Positions 6,364 through 14,530 of a stretch of 26,955 nucleotides of DNA are shown here, piece after piece (within the stretch, counting starts at the first letter, position 1; each line of letters starts with the position of its first letter). The stretch comes from Acidobacteriaceae bacterium (GTDB taxonomy: Bacteria; Acidobacteriota; Terriglobia; Terriglobales; Acidobacteriaceae). The stretch lies in assembly GCA_003165095.1 (NCBI GenBank), contig PLSH01000162.1, forward strand, positions 1 to 26,955, given 5' to 3'. The position numbers were made by a program, and so were the translations under genes. Below the pieces are notes generated by a model that worked only from the letters and a program-made list of their open reading frames with translations, was not told the DNA's origin and searched no databases.

Positions 6364-9300
6364 TGCCGCGCATTCAGGACATCGGCGCATTCAACGCGGT
6401 ACGCGAGTCCGGCCTTGGCAAGCTCATGCCGGCTGTCCCGCGCCTCACCGTCGGCATGGGAACCTGTGGCCGCGGCAATGGCGCTGAAGAGCTGTATCAC
6501 GCCCTCAATGGCGCCATTCAAAGCAGCGGGCTGGAAGTGCAGCTCACCGGCGTGGGCTGCTTCGGCTCCTGCTTTCAGGAACCGCTGGTCAGCGTACGGC
6601 TTCCCGGATGCCCTTTGGTCGTGCTTCACCGCGTGCAGGCCCACGATGCCGGGCGCATTCTGGAAGGCATCTCCACCGGCGTCATGCCGCCCGATCTCAT
6701 CTATTGCAAGATCGAGGAATGGGATCACATCACCGGATCGGTGAAATACGGCCAGGGTTATCCGGAGATCGCGCAGTGGAACGCGATTCCATTCTTCAAG
6801 GGGCAGAAGAAGATCGTTCTTCGCAACTGCGGACTCATCAATCCCTCCGACATCGAGGAATATATTGCCGTGGGCGGCTACCAGGGCCTCTATAAGGTGC
6901 TGATCGACGGCCGCAAAGATTCAGTGATCGAGCAGATCAAGGCATCGCGGCTGCGCGGGCGCGGCGGCGCGGGCTTTCTCACCGGCAACAAGTGGGATTT
7001 TCTGGCCAAGGCCAAGGGCGGCTCGAAATACATCATCTGCAACGCCGATGAGGGCGACCCCGGCGCGTACATGAACCGCAACGAAATTGAAGGCGATCCG
7101 CACGCGCTACTGGAAGGCATGATTATCGGCGCGTACGTGATGGGCGCGTCCGAGGGAATCATTTATGTGCGCGCCGAGTACCCGCTGGCGGTACGGCGCC
7201 TTCATCGGGCCATTGAGCAGGCGCGCGAGTACGGGCTGCTGGGCACGAACATCCTGGACCGCGGATTCAATTTCAACATCGAGCTGGTGCAAGGGGCCGG
7301 TGCATTTGTGTGCGGCGAAGAGACGGCGCTGATTGCGTCGCTCGAGGGGTTTCCCGGCCGCCCGCATCCGAGACCCCCGTATCCAGCAGAGAAAGGGCTC
7401 TGGGGCAGGCCAACGAATATCAACAATGTTGAAACCTGGTACAACGTGGCTCCCATCGTCACGCGCGGCCCAGGGTGGTTTGCCGAGACGGGGAGCGTGA
7501 AGAGCCCGGGGACCAAAGTTTTTTCGCTGGTGGGCAAGGTGCAGAACACAGGCCTGGTCGAAATGCCGTTGGGTACTCCGCTGAAGAGCTTTATCTACGA
7601 CATCGGCGAAGGAGCGGTGGCGGGCCGGCGCGTGAAAGCGGTGCAGACCGGCGGACCCTCGGGCGGCTGCATTCCAGTCGAAATGCTCGATACGCCGGTG
7701 GATTACGAGAGCCTGGCACAGATCGGCTCCATCATGGGGTCCGGCGGCATGGTGGTAATGGACGAAGACAACTGCATGGTGGACGTGGCGCGCTACTTCG
7801 TCGAGTTTACGCATTCGGAGTCCTGCGGCAAGTGCGTTCCATGCCGAGTGGGGCTGAACAAGGCGCTGCGCATCCTGAATGCGATCACCGAGGGCGCGGG
7901 AACCGCCGAACACCTGAATCTGCTGGACGAGCTGGGCCGCATGATCCGCGAATGTTCGCTTTGCGCACTGGGGCAGTCTGCGCCCAACCCGGTGCTCACG
8001 ACCATCCGCCACTTTCGCGAGGAGTACGAGGACCATATCGTCGCTCATCGCTGCAGCGCCGGGGTCTGCCAGGAGTTGGCGCTCTCGCCCTGCGAGAACA
8101 GTTGCCCGCTGCGCATGAATATTCCGCGTTTTCTCGAGCTTTATCAGGAAGGGCGCCTCGAAGACGCGTTCGAGTCAGTGATTTTGGACAATCCTCTGCC
8201 CGCATCCACGGGGCGGGTGTGCCAGCATCCCTGCGACAATCGCTGCCGGCGGCAATCGTTCGACGAAGTGGTGAACATGCGCGAGGTGCACCGTTTCATC
8301 GCCGACGCCATCTACCAGTCCGACCGGTTTGAGCCGATGGTGGAGCGCATCCTGGCGCGCAGGCTTGCGCCCACCGAGCGCAAAGTTGCGGTGGCCGGAT
8401 CGGGCCCCACCGGGCTCACGGCCGCTTTTTATCTGGCCATGCTGGGCCACGAGGTAACGATATTCGAAGAGCGCAGCGAGGCCGGAGGGATGTTGCGCTT
8501 TGCTATTCCCGAGTACCGTTTGCCCAAGGCCGTGCTGCGCCGCGAACTCGACCTGATTGAGCGAGCCGGCGTAAAGATGGTGTTCAACACCCGCGTGGGA
8601 TTCGATCTTCCGTTGAACGATCTGGCCAACGACTTCGACGCGGTGTTTCTCTCCATTGGAACGTGGAAGGAATCCTGGCTCTACCTGCCGGGCACGGAGC
8701 TGAAGAACGTCTATCCCGCTTTGCCGTTTCTGGAGTCGGTGGCCCGGCACGACCAGGTGGCGATGGGATCCCGCGTGGCGATTATCGGGGGCGGCAATGC
8801 GGCCATCGATTCGGCGCGCACGGTGTTGCGCATGGGCGCGAAAGCCACCATTCTCTATCGCCGCGAGCGCAAGGATATGCCGGCCATCGATGAGGAGATT
8901 CAGGCAGCCGAGGAAGAGGGAGTGCGGTTTGTGTTTCTGGCCGCGCCGCACCGCATTTTGGGAGGCGCGGATGGGAGCGTGAAGGCCATCGAGATTGTGA
9001 AGACCCGGCTTGGGGAATACGACAAATCGGGCCGGCGCCGGCCGATTCCCACTGACGAGGTACAGCGCTTCGAGTGCGACAGCGTGATTCTGGCGGTGGG
9101 CGAGACTTTCGACATGGATTTCTGCAGGGCGTCGGGCCTGGAACTCAAGGAAGAGGGCACGCTGGCCGTCGATCGCTTCACGCTCGAAACCAGCCGCGCG
9201 AATTTTTATGCAGGCGGGGATGTGATCACCGGAGCGTCGAACATGTCGAACGCCATGAGCGGCGGCAAGCAGGCGGCGCGCAAGATCGACGAGCGCCTGG

Positions 9301-9536
9301 TGCCGGAGTCGGGAGTGTCTGCGCATCGCTGGGAGAGCCTGTTCCCGGATTTCGAATACAGCCGCCAGGCACCTGGAGAGCCCAGCCTGAGCCGCCGGCA
9401 CGCAGCGCGCTCGCTGCCTGCCGAGGCCAGGTCGCGTTCGCAGCAGGAGGTGGTTGCAGGGCTGAGCCCGCAGGAAGTGCTGGAAGAGTGCCGCCGCTGC
9501 CTGCGCTGCGATCTGCGCGCCGTGAACACGCATTGA
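6363..9536 (+). CDS. NuoF/HoxF-GltD fusion: NADH- and NADP(H)-binding flavoprotein
   Basis: 1057 residues, two flavoenzymes in one chain. Residues 1-110: thioredoxin-like [2Fe-2S] domain with Cys35, Cys66 and Cys70, only three evident ligands. About 150-550: NuoF-type NADH/FMN module with RGRGGAGF (198-205), NADEGDPGAY (from 227), an SLBB region, and N3-type [4Fe-4S] ligands Cys488/491/494 and Cys534. A linker HRCSAGVC (562-569) follows, as in HydB-type subunits. About 575-1057: GltD/NfnB-type module with iron-sulfur Cys577/581/620/624/628, FAD motif GSGPTG (679-684), NAD(P) motif GGGNAAID (809-816), YRRERKDMPA (from 832, typical of NADPH binding) and the second FAD motif AGGD (950-953), ending in CRRCLRC. 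The start overlaps the hoxE-like stop by one base and has a GGAGGA upstream. Inferred role: electron transfer among NADH, NADP(H) and iron-sulfur partners. Confidence 0.92.
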   Translation: MPRIQDIGAFNAVRESGLGKLMPAVPRLTVGMGTCGRGNGAEELYHALNGAIQSSGLEVQLTGVGCFGSCFQEPLVSVRLPGCPLVVLHRVQAHDAGRILEGISTGVMPPDLIYCKIEEWDHITGSVKYGQGYPEIAQWNAIPFFKGQKKIVLRNCGLINPSDIEEYIAVGGYQGLYKVLIDGRKDSVIEQIKASRLRGRGGAGFLTGNKWDFLAKAKGGSKYIICNADEGDPGAYMNRNEIEGDPHALLEGMIIGAYVMGASEGIIYVRAEYPLAVRRLHRAIEQAREYGLLGTNILDRGFNFNIELVQGAGAFVCGEETALIASLEGFPGRPHPRPPYPAEKGLWGRPTNINNVETWYNVAPIVTRGPGWFAETGSVKSPGTKVFSLVGKVQNTGLVEMPLGTPLKSFIYDIGEGAVAGRRVKAVQTGGPSGGCIPVEMLDTPVDYESLAQIGSIMGSGGMVVMDEDNCMVDVARYFVEFTHSESCGKCVPCRVGLNKALRILNAITEGAGTAEHLNLLDELGRMIRECSLCALGQSAPNPVLTTIRHFREEYEDHIVAHRCSAGVCQELALSPCENSCPLRMNIPRFLELYQEGRLEDAFESVILDNPLPASTGRVCQHPCDNRCRRQSFDEVVNMREVHRFIADAIYQSDRFEPMVERILARRLAPTERKVAVAGSGPTGLTAAFYLAMLGHEVTIFEERSEAGGMLRFAIPEYRLPKAVLRRELDLIERAGVKMVFNTRVGFDLPLNDLANDFDAVFLSIGTWKESWLYLPGTELKNVYPALPFLESVARHDQVAMGSRVAIIGGGNAAIDSARTVLRMGAKATILYRRERKDMPAIDEEIQAAEEEGVRFVFLAAPHRILGGADGSVKAIEIVKTRLGEYDKSGRRRPIPTDEVQRFECDSVILAVGETFDMDFCRASGLELKEEGTLAVDRFTLETSRANFYAGGDVITGASNMSNAMSGGKQAARKIDERLVPESGVSAHRWESLFPDFEYSRQAPGEPSLSRRHAARSLPAEARSRSQQEVVAGLSPQEVLEECRRCLRCDLRAVNTH

Positions 9537-9564
9537 GGCCATGGAACGAGAAAGGAGCGCCGCC

Positions 9565-10287
9565 TTGGGGAACAAAACGATTTCGGTCCGCATCGATGGG
9601 GAGCTGGTAACAGCGCACGAAGGGCAAACCATCCTGGAAGCGGCCCGCGCCAACGGAAAGCAGATTCCGACGCTCTGCTACCTGAAAGGTCTGAGCGCGG
9701 TGGGCGCCTGCCGGGTGTGTATCGTGGAACTGGCCGGCACGGACCGCCTGCTTGCGGCGTGCACCACGCCGATGCAGGAGGGAATGTCGATCAAAACCGC
9801 ATCGGCCAAGCTCACTCTTTACCGGCGCATGGCAGTCGAGCTGCTGCTGGTGGAGCGCAATCACATCTGCTCGTCGTGCGTTTCGAACAGCCATTGCGAG
9901 TTGCAGGCGATGGCGCAATCGCTGGGCATCACGCACGTGCGCTATGCCTACAACAATCCGCGCCTGACGGTGGACATGTCCCACCCGCGCTTTGTGCTGG
10001 ATCACAATCGCTGCATTTTGTGCACGCGCTGCGTGCGGGTATGCGCTGAGGTGGAGGGCGCGAACGTGTGGGAGGTTTCGTCGAGGGGCATTTATTCGCG
10101 CATCGTGAGCGACCTGAGAGACGATTGGGGCCAGTCAAGCAACTGCACCGGCTGCGGCAAGTGCGTTCACGCCTGTCCTACCGGAGCGCTGGCGGAAAAG
10201 GGCTTCGCAGTTCACGAGATGGTGAAGCAGAGCGAAGTGGTGACGCGCCTCGCCGCGCAGCGGGCGAACCAGCCAGGCGGCGGGTGA
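9565..10287 (+). CDS. HoxU-like iron-sulfur subunit (NuoG N-terminal type)
   Basis: 240 residues from TTG 9565, chosen because AAAGGAG lies about seven bases upstream and the sequence then begins like HoxU; ATG 9541 in the same frame is possible (248 aa) but poorly spaced. Four cluster sites are visible: [2Fe-2S] Cys38/49/52/66; His100-x-Cys102-x2-Cys105-x5-Cys111, with the HoxU-style one-residue spacing rather than the NuoG one; [4Fe-4S] Cys150/153/156/160; and Cys194/197/200/204. The block SRGIYSRIVSDL before the last cluster is also HoxU-like. It has no catalytic domain: no molybdopterin part and no H-cluster. It follows the fusion gene by fewer than 30 bases and completes an E-F-U set. 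Inferred role: iron-sulfur wire between the flavoprotein and an unknown partner, perhaps ferredoxin. Confidence 0.92.
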   Translation: MGNKTISVRIDGELVTAHEGQTILEAARANGKQIPTLCYLKGLSAVGACRVCIVELAGTDRLLAACTTPMQEGMSIKTASAKLTLYRRMAVELLLVERNHICSSCVSNSHCELQAMAQSLGITHVRYAYNNPRLTVDMSHPRFVLDHNRCILCTRCVRVCAEVEGANVWEVSSRGIYSRIVSDLRDDWGQSSNCTGCGKCVHACPTGALAEKGFAVHEMVKQSEVVTRLAAQRANQPGGG

Positions 10288-10308
10288 GTTTGAAGGAGCC
10301 GGCCCTGT

Positions 10309-10369
10309 GCGGCTAAAGGCCGCCTTCATTTTGGCGCGGTGGATTTACGGGCTGAAACCCGTGCCCTTC
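10309..10369. repeat. Two small hairpin repeats between hoxU-like gene and accA
   Basis: Two related units lie in tandem. The first is GCGGC-TAAAG-GCCGC followed by CTTC (10309-10327). The second is ACGGG-CTGAAA-CCCGT followed by GCCCTTC (10347-10369). Each has a perfect 5-bp stem containing the same GGCTRAA core, and each is followed by CCTTCA. The stems differ in sequence but stay paired. I remember similar GGCTGAAGCC-like motifs as intergenic repeats of Acidobacteria-type genomes, from memory only. They separate the redox operon from accA. Confidence 0.45.
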
Positions 10370-10529
10370 ACGCTGAGGCCTGTACTTTTGTTCTGAAGCC
10401 GCTCCACTTTAATCTGACCGATTACGGGATTTCCATTTTTTTGAGAGGGGACGCATTTGTCCCAACCGGCTTCGCCCCGTAGAATTACGGGAGGGCCAGT
10501 GGCAAGACGCGCATCGGCCCCAGGTAGCG

Positions 10530-11369
10530 ATGAGCGAACAAGAAAACAGGGATCTCCCGGCCAGCCCATCGCCGGCGTGGATCAGAGTCGAGCAGGCGCG
10601 GCATCCCCAGCGGCCTTACCCCATGGACTTTATCGAGCGGATCTTTACGGATTTCAGCGAGATTCACGGGGATCGTGCCTTTGGCGACGACGCGGCGGTG
10701 ATCTGCGGCATGGCGCGGCTGGACGCCGATGAGGTGCTGGTGGTGGGTATCCGCAAAGGCGGGACGACCAAGGAGCGGATCAAGCGCAACTTTGGCATGC
10801 CGAGCCCAGAGGGATATCGCAAGGCGCTGCGGGGGATGAAGATTGCCGAGAAGTTCGGTCGTCCGGTGATCGCGCTGATCGACGTTACGGCGGCGTATCC
10901 GGGCCTGGGCGCCGAGGAGCGCGGACAGGCCGAGGCCATTGCCAGGAATATCCGCGAGATGTCGCGGCTGCGGGTGCCAACCATCTCGGTGATCACCGGG
11001 GAGGGCGGCTCGGGAGGAGCCCTGGCGCTGGCCGTAACCGACCGGGTGCTGATTCTCGAAAATGCGATTTACTCGGTGATACCGCCGGAGGGCGCGGCAG
11101 CCATTATGTGGCGGGACACCGCCCATAAGGAACGTGCGGCAGCGGCTTTGCGCGTGACGGCACAGGAGGTTGCGTCGCTGGGTTGCGTGGATGAGATCAT
11201 CCCCGAGCCGGCGGGCGGCATCCACACGGATCATGAGACGGGCATGGCGCTGCTGGGCGGCGCGCTTAGAAAGCACCTGGACGAGCTCAAAGCGATGCCC
11301 GTGGAGGCTCTGTTAGCCGCGCGGCAACGGAAGTTCCGCAATATCGCGCAGTTCTACACGGAAAACTAG
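10530..11369 (+). CDS. accA: Acetyl-CoA carboxylase carboxyltransferase, alpha subunit
   Basis: 279 residues. With AccD this subunit transfers the carboxyl group from carboxybiotin to acetyl-CoA, making malonyl-CoA for fatty acid synthesis in the cytosol. Family blocks are clear: PYPMDFIERIFTDFSEIHGDRAFGDD, then KGGTTKERIKRNFGMPSPEGYRKALR, the oxyanion-forming GEGGSGGALALAV, and YSVIPPEGAAAIMW. It is about 40 residues shorter at the N-terminus than the usual roughly 320-residue protein, lacking most of the leading helical region. accD is not adjacent, which is common. ATG 10530 has only a weak AGG upstream. The hairpin array and a gap of about 240 bases argue against co-transcription with the redox operon. 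Confidence 0.96.
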   Translation: MSEQENRDLPASPSPAWIRVEQARHPQRPYPMDFIERIFTDFSEIHGDRAFGDDAAVICGMARLDADEVLVVGIRKGGTTKERIKRNFGMPSPEGYRKALRGMKIAEKFGRPVIALIDVTAAYPGLGAEERGQAEAIARNIREMSRLRVPTISVITGEGGSGGALALAVTDRVLILENAIYSVIPPEGAAAIMWRDTAHKERAAAALRVTAQEVASLGCVDEIIPEPAGGIHTDHETGMALLGGALRKHLDELKAMPVEALLAARQRKFRNIAQFYTEN

Positions 11370-11466
11370 CCTTGTCGAATCAGCCTGGGAAGCGTCTGAA
11401 TACACGGATGAACATACTGGACTTGGAGATAAATTGGATGGACGAAGCTCCCGGCAAGGGGTGCGC

Positions 11467-12501
11467 ATGAGCACGGCCGCGGCTTCAGGCGGGCGGATGC
11501 GCGCGTACATGGAGTTTCTGGCCGCGGTCTTCTATTTTTTCCTGGCACGGGCGCTGGCGCACCGCGGAGCGCAAGGATTTTCATCGGACCGGTGGTCGCC
11601 GCTGGTGGAACAAGCCATGCTGGCTTTCCTGATGCTGATTGGCTACGCGGCGATGGGGTTCTGGCTGGATCACGAGGAACACCCGATCAGCGCTCAGGGC
11701 TGGCCGAGGCGCAAGGGCTGGCCAGGTGAAGCCGGATTGGGGCTGGCAACCGGGTGGGGACTGGCCGTGATCTGCGTGCTGCCGATGGTAGTGGCCGGGG
11801 GTATCGCGATCTCAGTTTCCGCGCAGCCTTCCGCATGGGGCTGGTTGATGGCCGATGCGGCGTTCTTCGCGCTGGCTGCGGTGGCCGAGGAGATTGCCTT
11901 TCGCGGTTACGGGTTCCAGCGCTTTGCCCACGCGGTGGGTCCGATTGGGGCGTCGCTGGGGTTCGCGGTGTACTACGCGCTGGTGCAGGCTATGATTCTG
12001 GGCTCGAACCACGCCAGCGTGGCAGTGTCAGCCGCTCTGGGGCTGGTACTCTCGACGGCCTACCTGCGCACGCGGGCTCTGTGGCTAAGCTGGGGGCTGA
12101 ATTTCGGCTGGAAGGCCAGCCGCGCGCTGCTCTTCGGGCTCGCGGTCAGCGGGGTAAGCAGCCACTCGCCGGTGGTGCAGGGCAATCCGATGGGCCCGTT
12201 CTGGCTGACTGGCGGAGGGTTTGGTCTGGACGGTACCTGGGTCGCCTTTGCGATCGTGCTGGCATCGCTGCCGGTCGTGTTCAAGATTACGCGCGATCTG
12301 GATTACCGTTACAACGCGCCGACGATCGTGCCGGGAGGGATTCCGGTGGATATGGACGCGGCAGCGCGCGCCCAGCATGAGGCTGCAATGGGGCCGGCTG
12401 AGCCTGCTGCGCCCACGCTGGTGCAGATTGGTCCGGCGGCCACTCCGCCGCCTGCTGCCAAGGCGCAAGATTCCCCCGAAAGCCGCGCCACCAGCTCCTG
12501 A
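11467..12501 (+). CDS. CPBP-family intramembrane metalloprotease
   Basis: 344 residues from ATG 11467, which has AAGGGG five bases upstream; TTG 11434 with GGAG is an alternative. Several hydrophobic segments (roughly residues 15-30, 50-67, 96-122, 130-147, 165-185, 190-205 and 255-270) indicate a polytopic inner-membrane protein. The CPBP/Abi signature is present: EEIAFRGYGFQR supplies the Glu-Glu pair and Arg of motif 1, followed by the later helix with GSNHASVAVSAALGL, whose His fits motif 2. Family members (Rce1-like) cleave within membranes or act in bacteriocin immunity and protein processing. The C-terminal 60 residues are Pro/Ala-rich and cytosolic-looking. The substrate is unknown. 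Confidence 0.85.
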   Translation: MSTAAASGGRMRAYMEFLAAVFYFFLARALAHRGAQGFSSDRWSPLVEQAMLAFLMLIGYAAMGFWLDHEEHPISAQGWPRRKGWPGEAGLGLATGWGLAVICVLPMVVAGGIAISVSAQPSAWGWLMADAAFFALAAVAEEIAFRGYGFQRFAHAVGPIGASLGFAVYYALVQAMILGSNHASVAVSAALGLVLSTAYLRTRALWLSWGLNFGWKASRALLFGLAVSGVSSHSPVVQGNPMGPFWLTGGGFGLDGTWVAFAIVLASLPVVFKITRDLDYRYNAPTIVPGGIPVDMDAAARAQHEAAMGPAEPAAPTLVQIGPAATPPPAAKAQDSPESRATSS

Positions 12502-12652
12502 GGACGATCGAGCCGGGACCGTTGCCACAGCGGTGAATTCATCCATCCTACAATCAATCCATTGATTTGCGGTGTCCGGGTTATGTTGACGGGGCCAAAA
12601 GCCGTCCTTTTCGCTTGATTGGGGCCAGTTTTTGCGTAATGCTTAACGTGCA

Positions 12653-12669
12653 CATGGGAGGCTCCCATG
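12653..12669. promoter_or_regulatory. Palindrome covering a ribosome-binding site and start codon
   Basis: CATGGGAG-G-CTCCCATG is a perfect 17-base palindrome. It contains the GGGAGG Shine-Dalgarno and, as its last three bases, the ATG of the next gene. Folded in mRNA it could pair CATGGG with CCCATG around a five-base loop and hide the start. An alternative internal start at 12763 would escape it. Confidence 0.3.
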
Positions 12670-14085
12670 ATCCGGACATTTCTTTCCCGGGGAGTGCGGT
12701 TCCAGACGGCCGCGAGATTCCCCTGTTACGACAAACTAGGGCGGATTGCGGGAGGACGCGCGATGGCGATTGTGCCGGGCATTGTGGCTGGACTGGTGTT
12801 CGCCGCGCTGCTCCAGCCGGGCAGAATTGCGGCCCAGGTCTTGACCATCGACACCAGCGGCAAGGTAGCGCCGACGGCGAACGGCCCTGTCGACCGGCGT
12901 TTTCAGCAGATCGAGCCGACGCACGTCGATCTGCCTAAAGCAGAACTCGATACCAAGGCGCGGTATGAGTTGATTCGGGTCATGCAATCCGAGCAGGGCT
13001 TTGCCATGCGTCCACTTCCACGCGGCCACAAGGGAATCACGCTGGTGGCCAACGGGAAGCTGGAACCGGCGGGCGAGGCCTATCTGAATCTGGCGGTCAG
13101 CGAGGGGCTTTGCGCGAAACCCGGCGATCGGGTGGTGGTGACGGACGTGAAGATCGAAAAGGACAAGATCGTATTTGAGTTGAACGGGGGGCCTGATCTG
13201 AGGCATCGCCTGTTGCGGCATGTTGAAATCGGCGCGGGGGGTTCGGGCGATACCACCCCGATGGTGCAGGGTGACGACAGCGAGCCGGTGGGTGCGCGAC
13301 TAACGCTGGACTTCAAGGAACACGTTCCGGAGTTGATCGGGGAGCAGGTGAAGGCACTGCTCGCGCCACTGATCTCATTCGACGTGAAAACTCCGGTTCA
13401 GGCGTTCACAGACACACTGCCGCCGCAACTGAAAAAGGCAATTCTCGATCACCAGGTGCTGGTGGGAATGAGCACGGACATGGTGCTTTTTGCCAAGGGG
13501 CAGCCGCAAAGCAAGAGCCGGGAGATGGATGGCCAAGAACCGTTTGAGGAGTGGATTTACGGCAAGCCGCCTGAGGATGTGGACTTTGTGCGCATCAACG
13601 GGAACCGGGTGATTCGTGTGGAGATTGCGAAGGCCGGCGAGCCGCTGGAGATCTTCACCAAGGACGTGGTGGATGGCATGATGCGGACCGATGGCACGCC
13701 GGTGGTAGTGGCGACGACGAACACGCACACCATCCGTGAAGGGGACGTGGAGCGCGATCCCAACAAGGAAGCGCCGGACGCGCCGCCCAGCCTGCGTAAT
13801 CCGGGCGAGAAGCCGGAAGGACAGAATCCGCAGAATACCAGGGAGATGAAGCCGGTGCAGTTCCCCAAGCCGCGGCCAGACGATCAGCCAGGGGCGAATC
13901 CTGACGACCAGCCACCGGCGGCTTCGCCAGCAGCCACCTCGCAGCCTGAACCAGCTCCGCAGTCCAACACCAAGTCGCAACCGGCTGGGACGAACCAGGC
14001 GGCACCGGCGACCAATGGCAGCCAGCCTGCTCCGTCGGCCGCGCCGGGCGCCAGTCAGTCCTCACCGCCTGCGAGATCGAATTAG
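12667..14085 (+). CDS. Secreted/envelope protein of unknown function, Pro/Gln-rich tail
   Basis: 472 residues from ATG 12667 (GGGAGG upstream). ATG 12763, with GGAGGA six bases before it, is an equally plausible start, giving 440 residues. Either way a hydrophobic segment (IVPGIVAGLVFAALLQPG) followed by RIAAQ looks like a signal peptide. The next 320 residues form a soluble mixed alpha/beta part with no family I recognise. It includes a block with conserved feel, LDHQVLVGMSTDMVLFAKGQPQSKSRE, and EEWIYGKPPEDVDFVRINGNRV, similar in tone to SmpA/BamE-like folds. That resemblance is only an impression. From about residue 365 the chain becomes Pro/Gln/Ala/Ser-rich and probably disordered. Confidence 0.75.
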   Translation: MIRTFLSRGVRFQTAARFPCYDKLGRIAGGRAMAIVPGIVAGLVFAALLQPGRIAAQVLTIDTSGKVAPTANGPVDRRFQQIEPTHVDLPKAELDTKARYELIRVMQSEQGFAMRPLPRGHKGITLVANGKLEPAGEAYLNLAVSEGLCAKPGDRVVVTDVKIEKDKIVFELNGGPDLRHRLLRHVEIGAGGSGDTTPMVQGDDSEPVGARLTLDFKEHVPELIGEQVKALLAPLISFDVKTPVQAFTDTLPPQLKKAILDHQVLVGMSTDMVLFAKGQPQSKSREMDGQEPFEEWIYGKPPEDVDFVRINGNRVIRVEIAKAGEPLEIFTKDVVDGMMRTDGTPVVVATTNTHTIREGDVERDPNKEAPDAPPSLRNPGEKPEGQNPQNTREMKPVQFPKPRPDDQPGANPDDQPPAASPAATSQPEPAPQSNTKSQPAGTNQAAPATNGSQPAPSAAPGASQSSPPARSN

Positions 14086-14278
14086 GCGAATCTGCCTGGT
14101 GCGCCGCGGCGGAACGGTGCAGGCGGCGCTGATGTAAACTGGGAGGAGCGAGTCGAGCTTTCTCCACGACCTCCAATTGGATCGTGAAAGCAAGCAGGCG
14201 ACCGCGCCGTTGAAGCCGCGCGCAGATTTTTTGCGTGTGTGCGCAGAGACAACCCCATGAAGGAGAACTACCCGACCG

Positions 14279-14458
14279 ATGGCCAAGATTGCAAAGACAG
14301 GTGACCGCAAGAAGGTAATGGACACAACGAAGTCGACAGACTGCCCGAAGTGCAGCAAACCGACGCGCATTGTGAAGCGCGTAAAGGATCGCGAGCGCGG
14401 CGTTCCTGGAGGAGTATATATCTCCTGCTCTGTGTGCGATTTCTACGAGAAACTTTAA
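14279..14458 (+). CDS. Small zinc-ribbon protein (59 aa)
   Basis: A 59-residue protein beginning MAKIAKTGDRKKVMDTTK. Two CxxC pairs (Cys22/Cys25 in CPKC, Cys50/Cys53 in CSVC) are 24 residues apart and would hold one zinc ion. The stretch between them is strongly basic (PTRIVKRVKDRERGVPGG), suggesting nucleic acid or ribosome contact. AAGGAG at about 14260-14265 is some 13 bases upstream, longer than ideal. A 15-codon frame starting at ATG 14257 overlaps the start and could couple translation. The gene is followed 31 bases later by a strong intrinsic terminator, supporting real transcription. The function is unknown. Confidence 0.7.
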   Translation: MAKIAKTGDRKKVMDTTKSTDCPKCSKPTRIVKRVKDRERGVPGGVYISCSVCDFYEKL

Positions 14459-14489
14459 GCAGCAGTTGAAGATTGAACAAGAAGGGAAG

Positions 14490-14512
14490 GCCCGGCATTT
14501 GCCGGGCTTTTT
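14490..14512 (+). terminator. Rho-independent terminator
   Basis: GCCCGGC and GCCGGGC form a perfect 7-bp GC stem around the loop ATTT and are followed at once by TTTTT. It ends the transcript of the 59-aa zinc-ribbon gene. It lies 18 bases from the stop of the converging pyrF copy 2. Confidence 0.9.
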
Positions 14513-14530
14513 CTCGTTGACAGCACAGGG

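Noticed and set aside
5824..10287. Start of a full complex I (nuo) operon
   Set aside because: The third gene stops after the N-terminal iron-sulfur domains, uses HoxU-type His/Cys spacing, and is followed by accA rather than nuoH or other membrane subunits.
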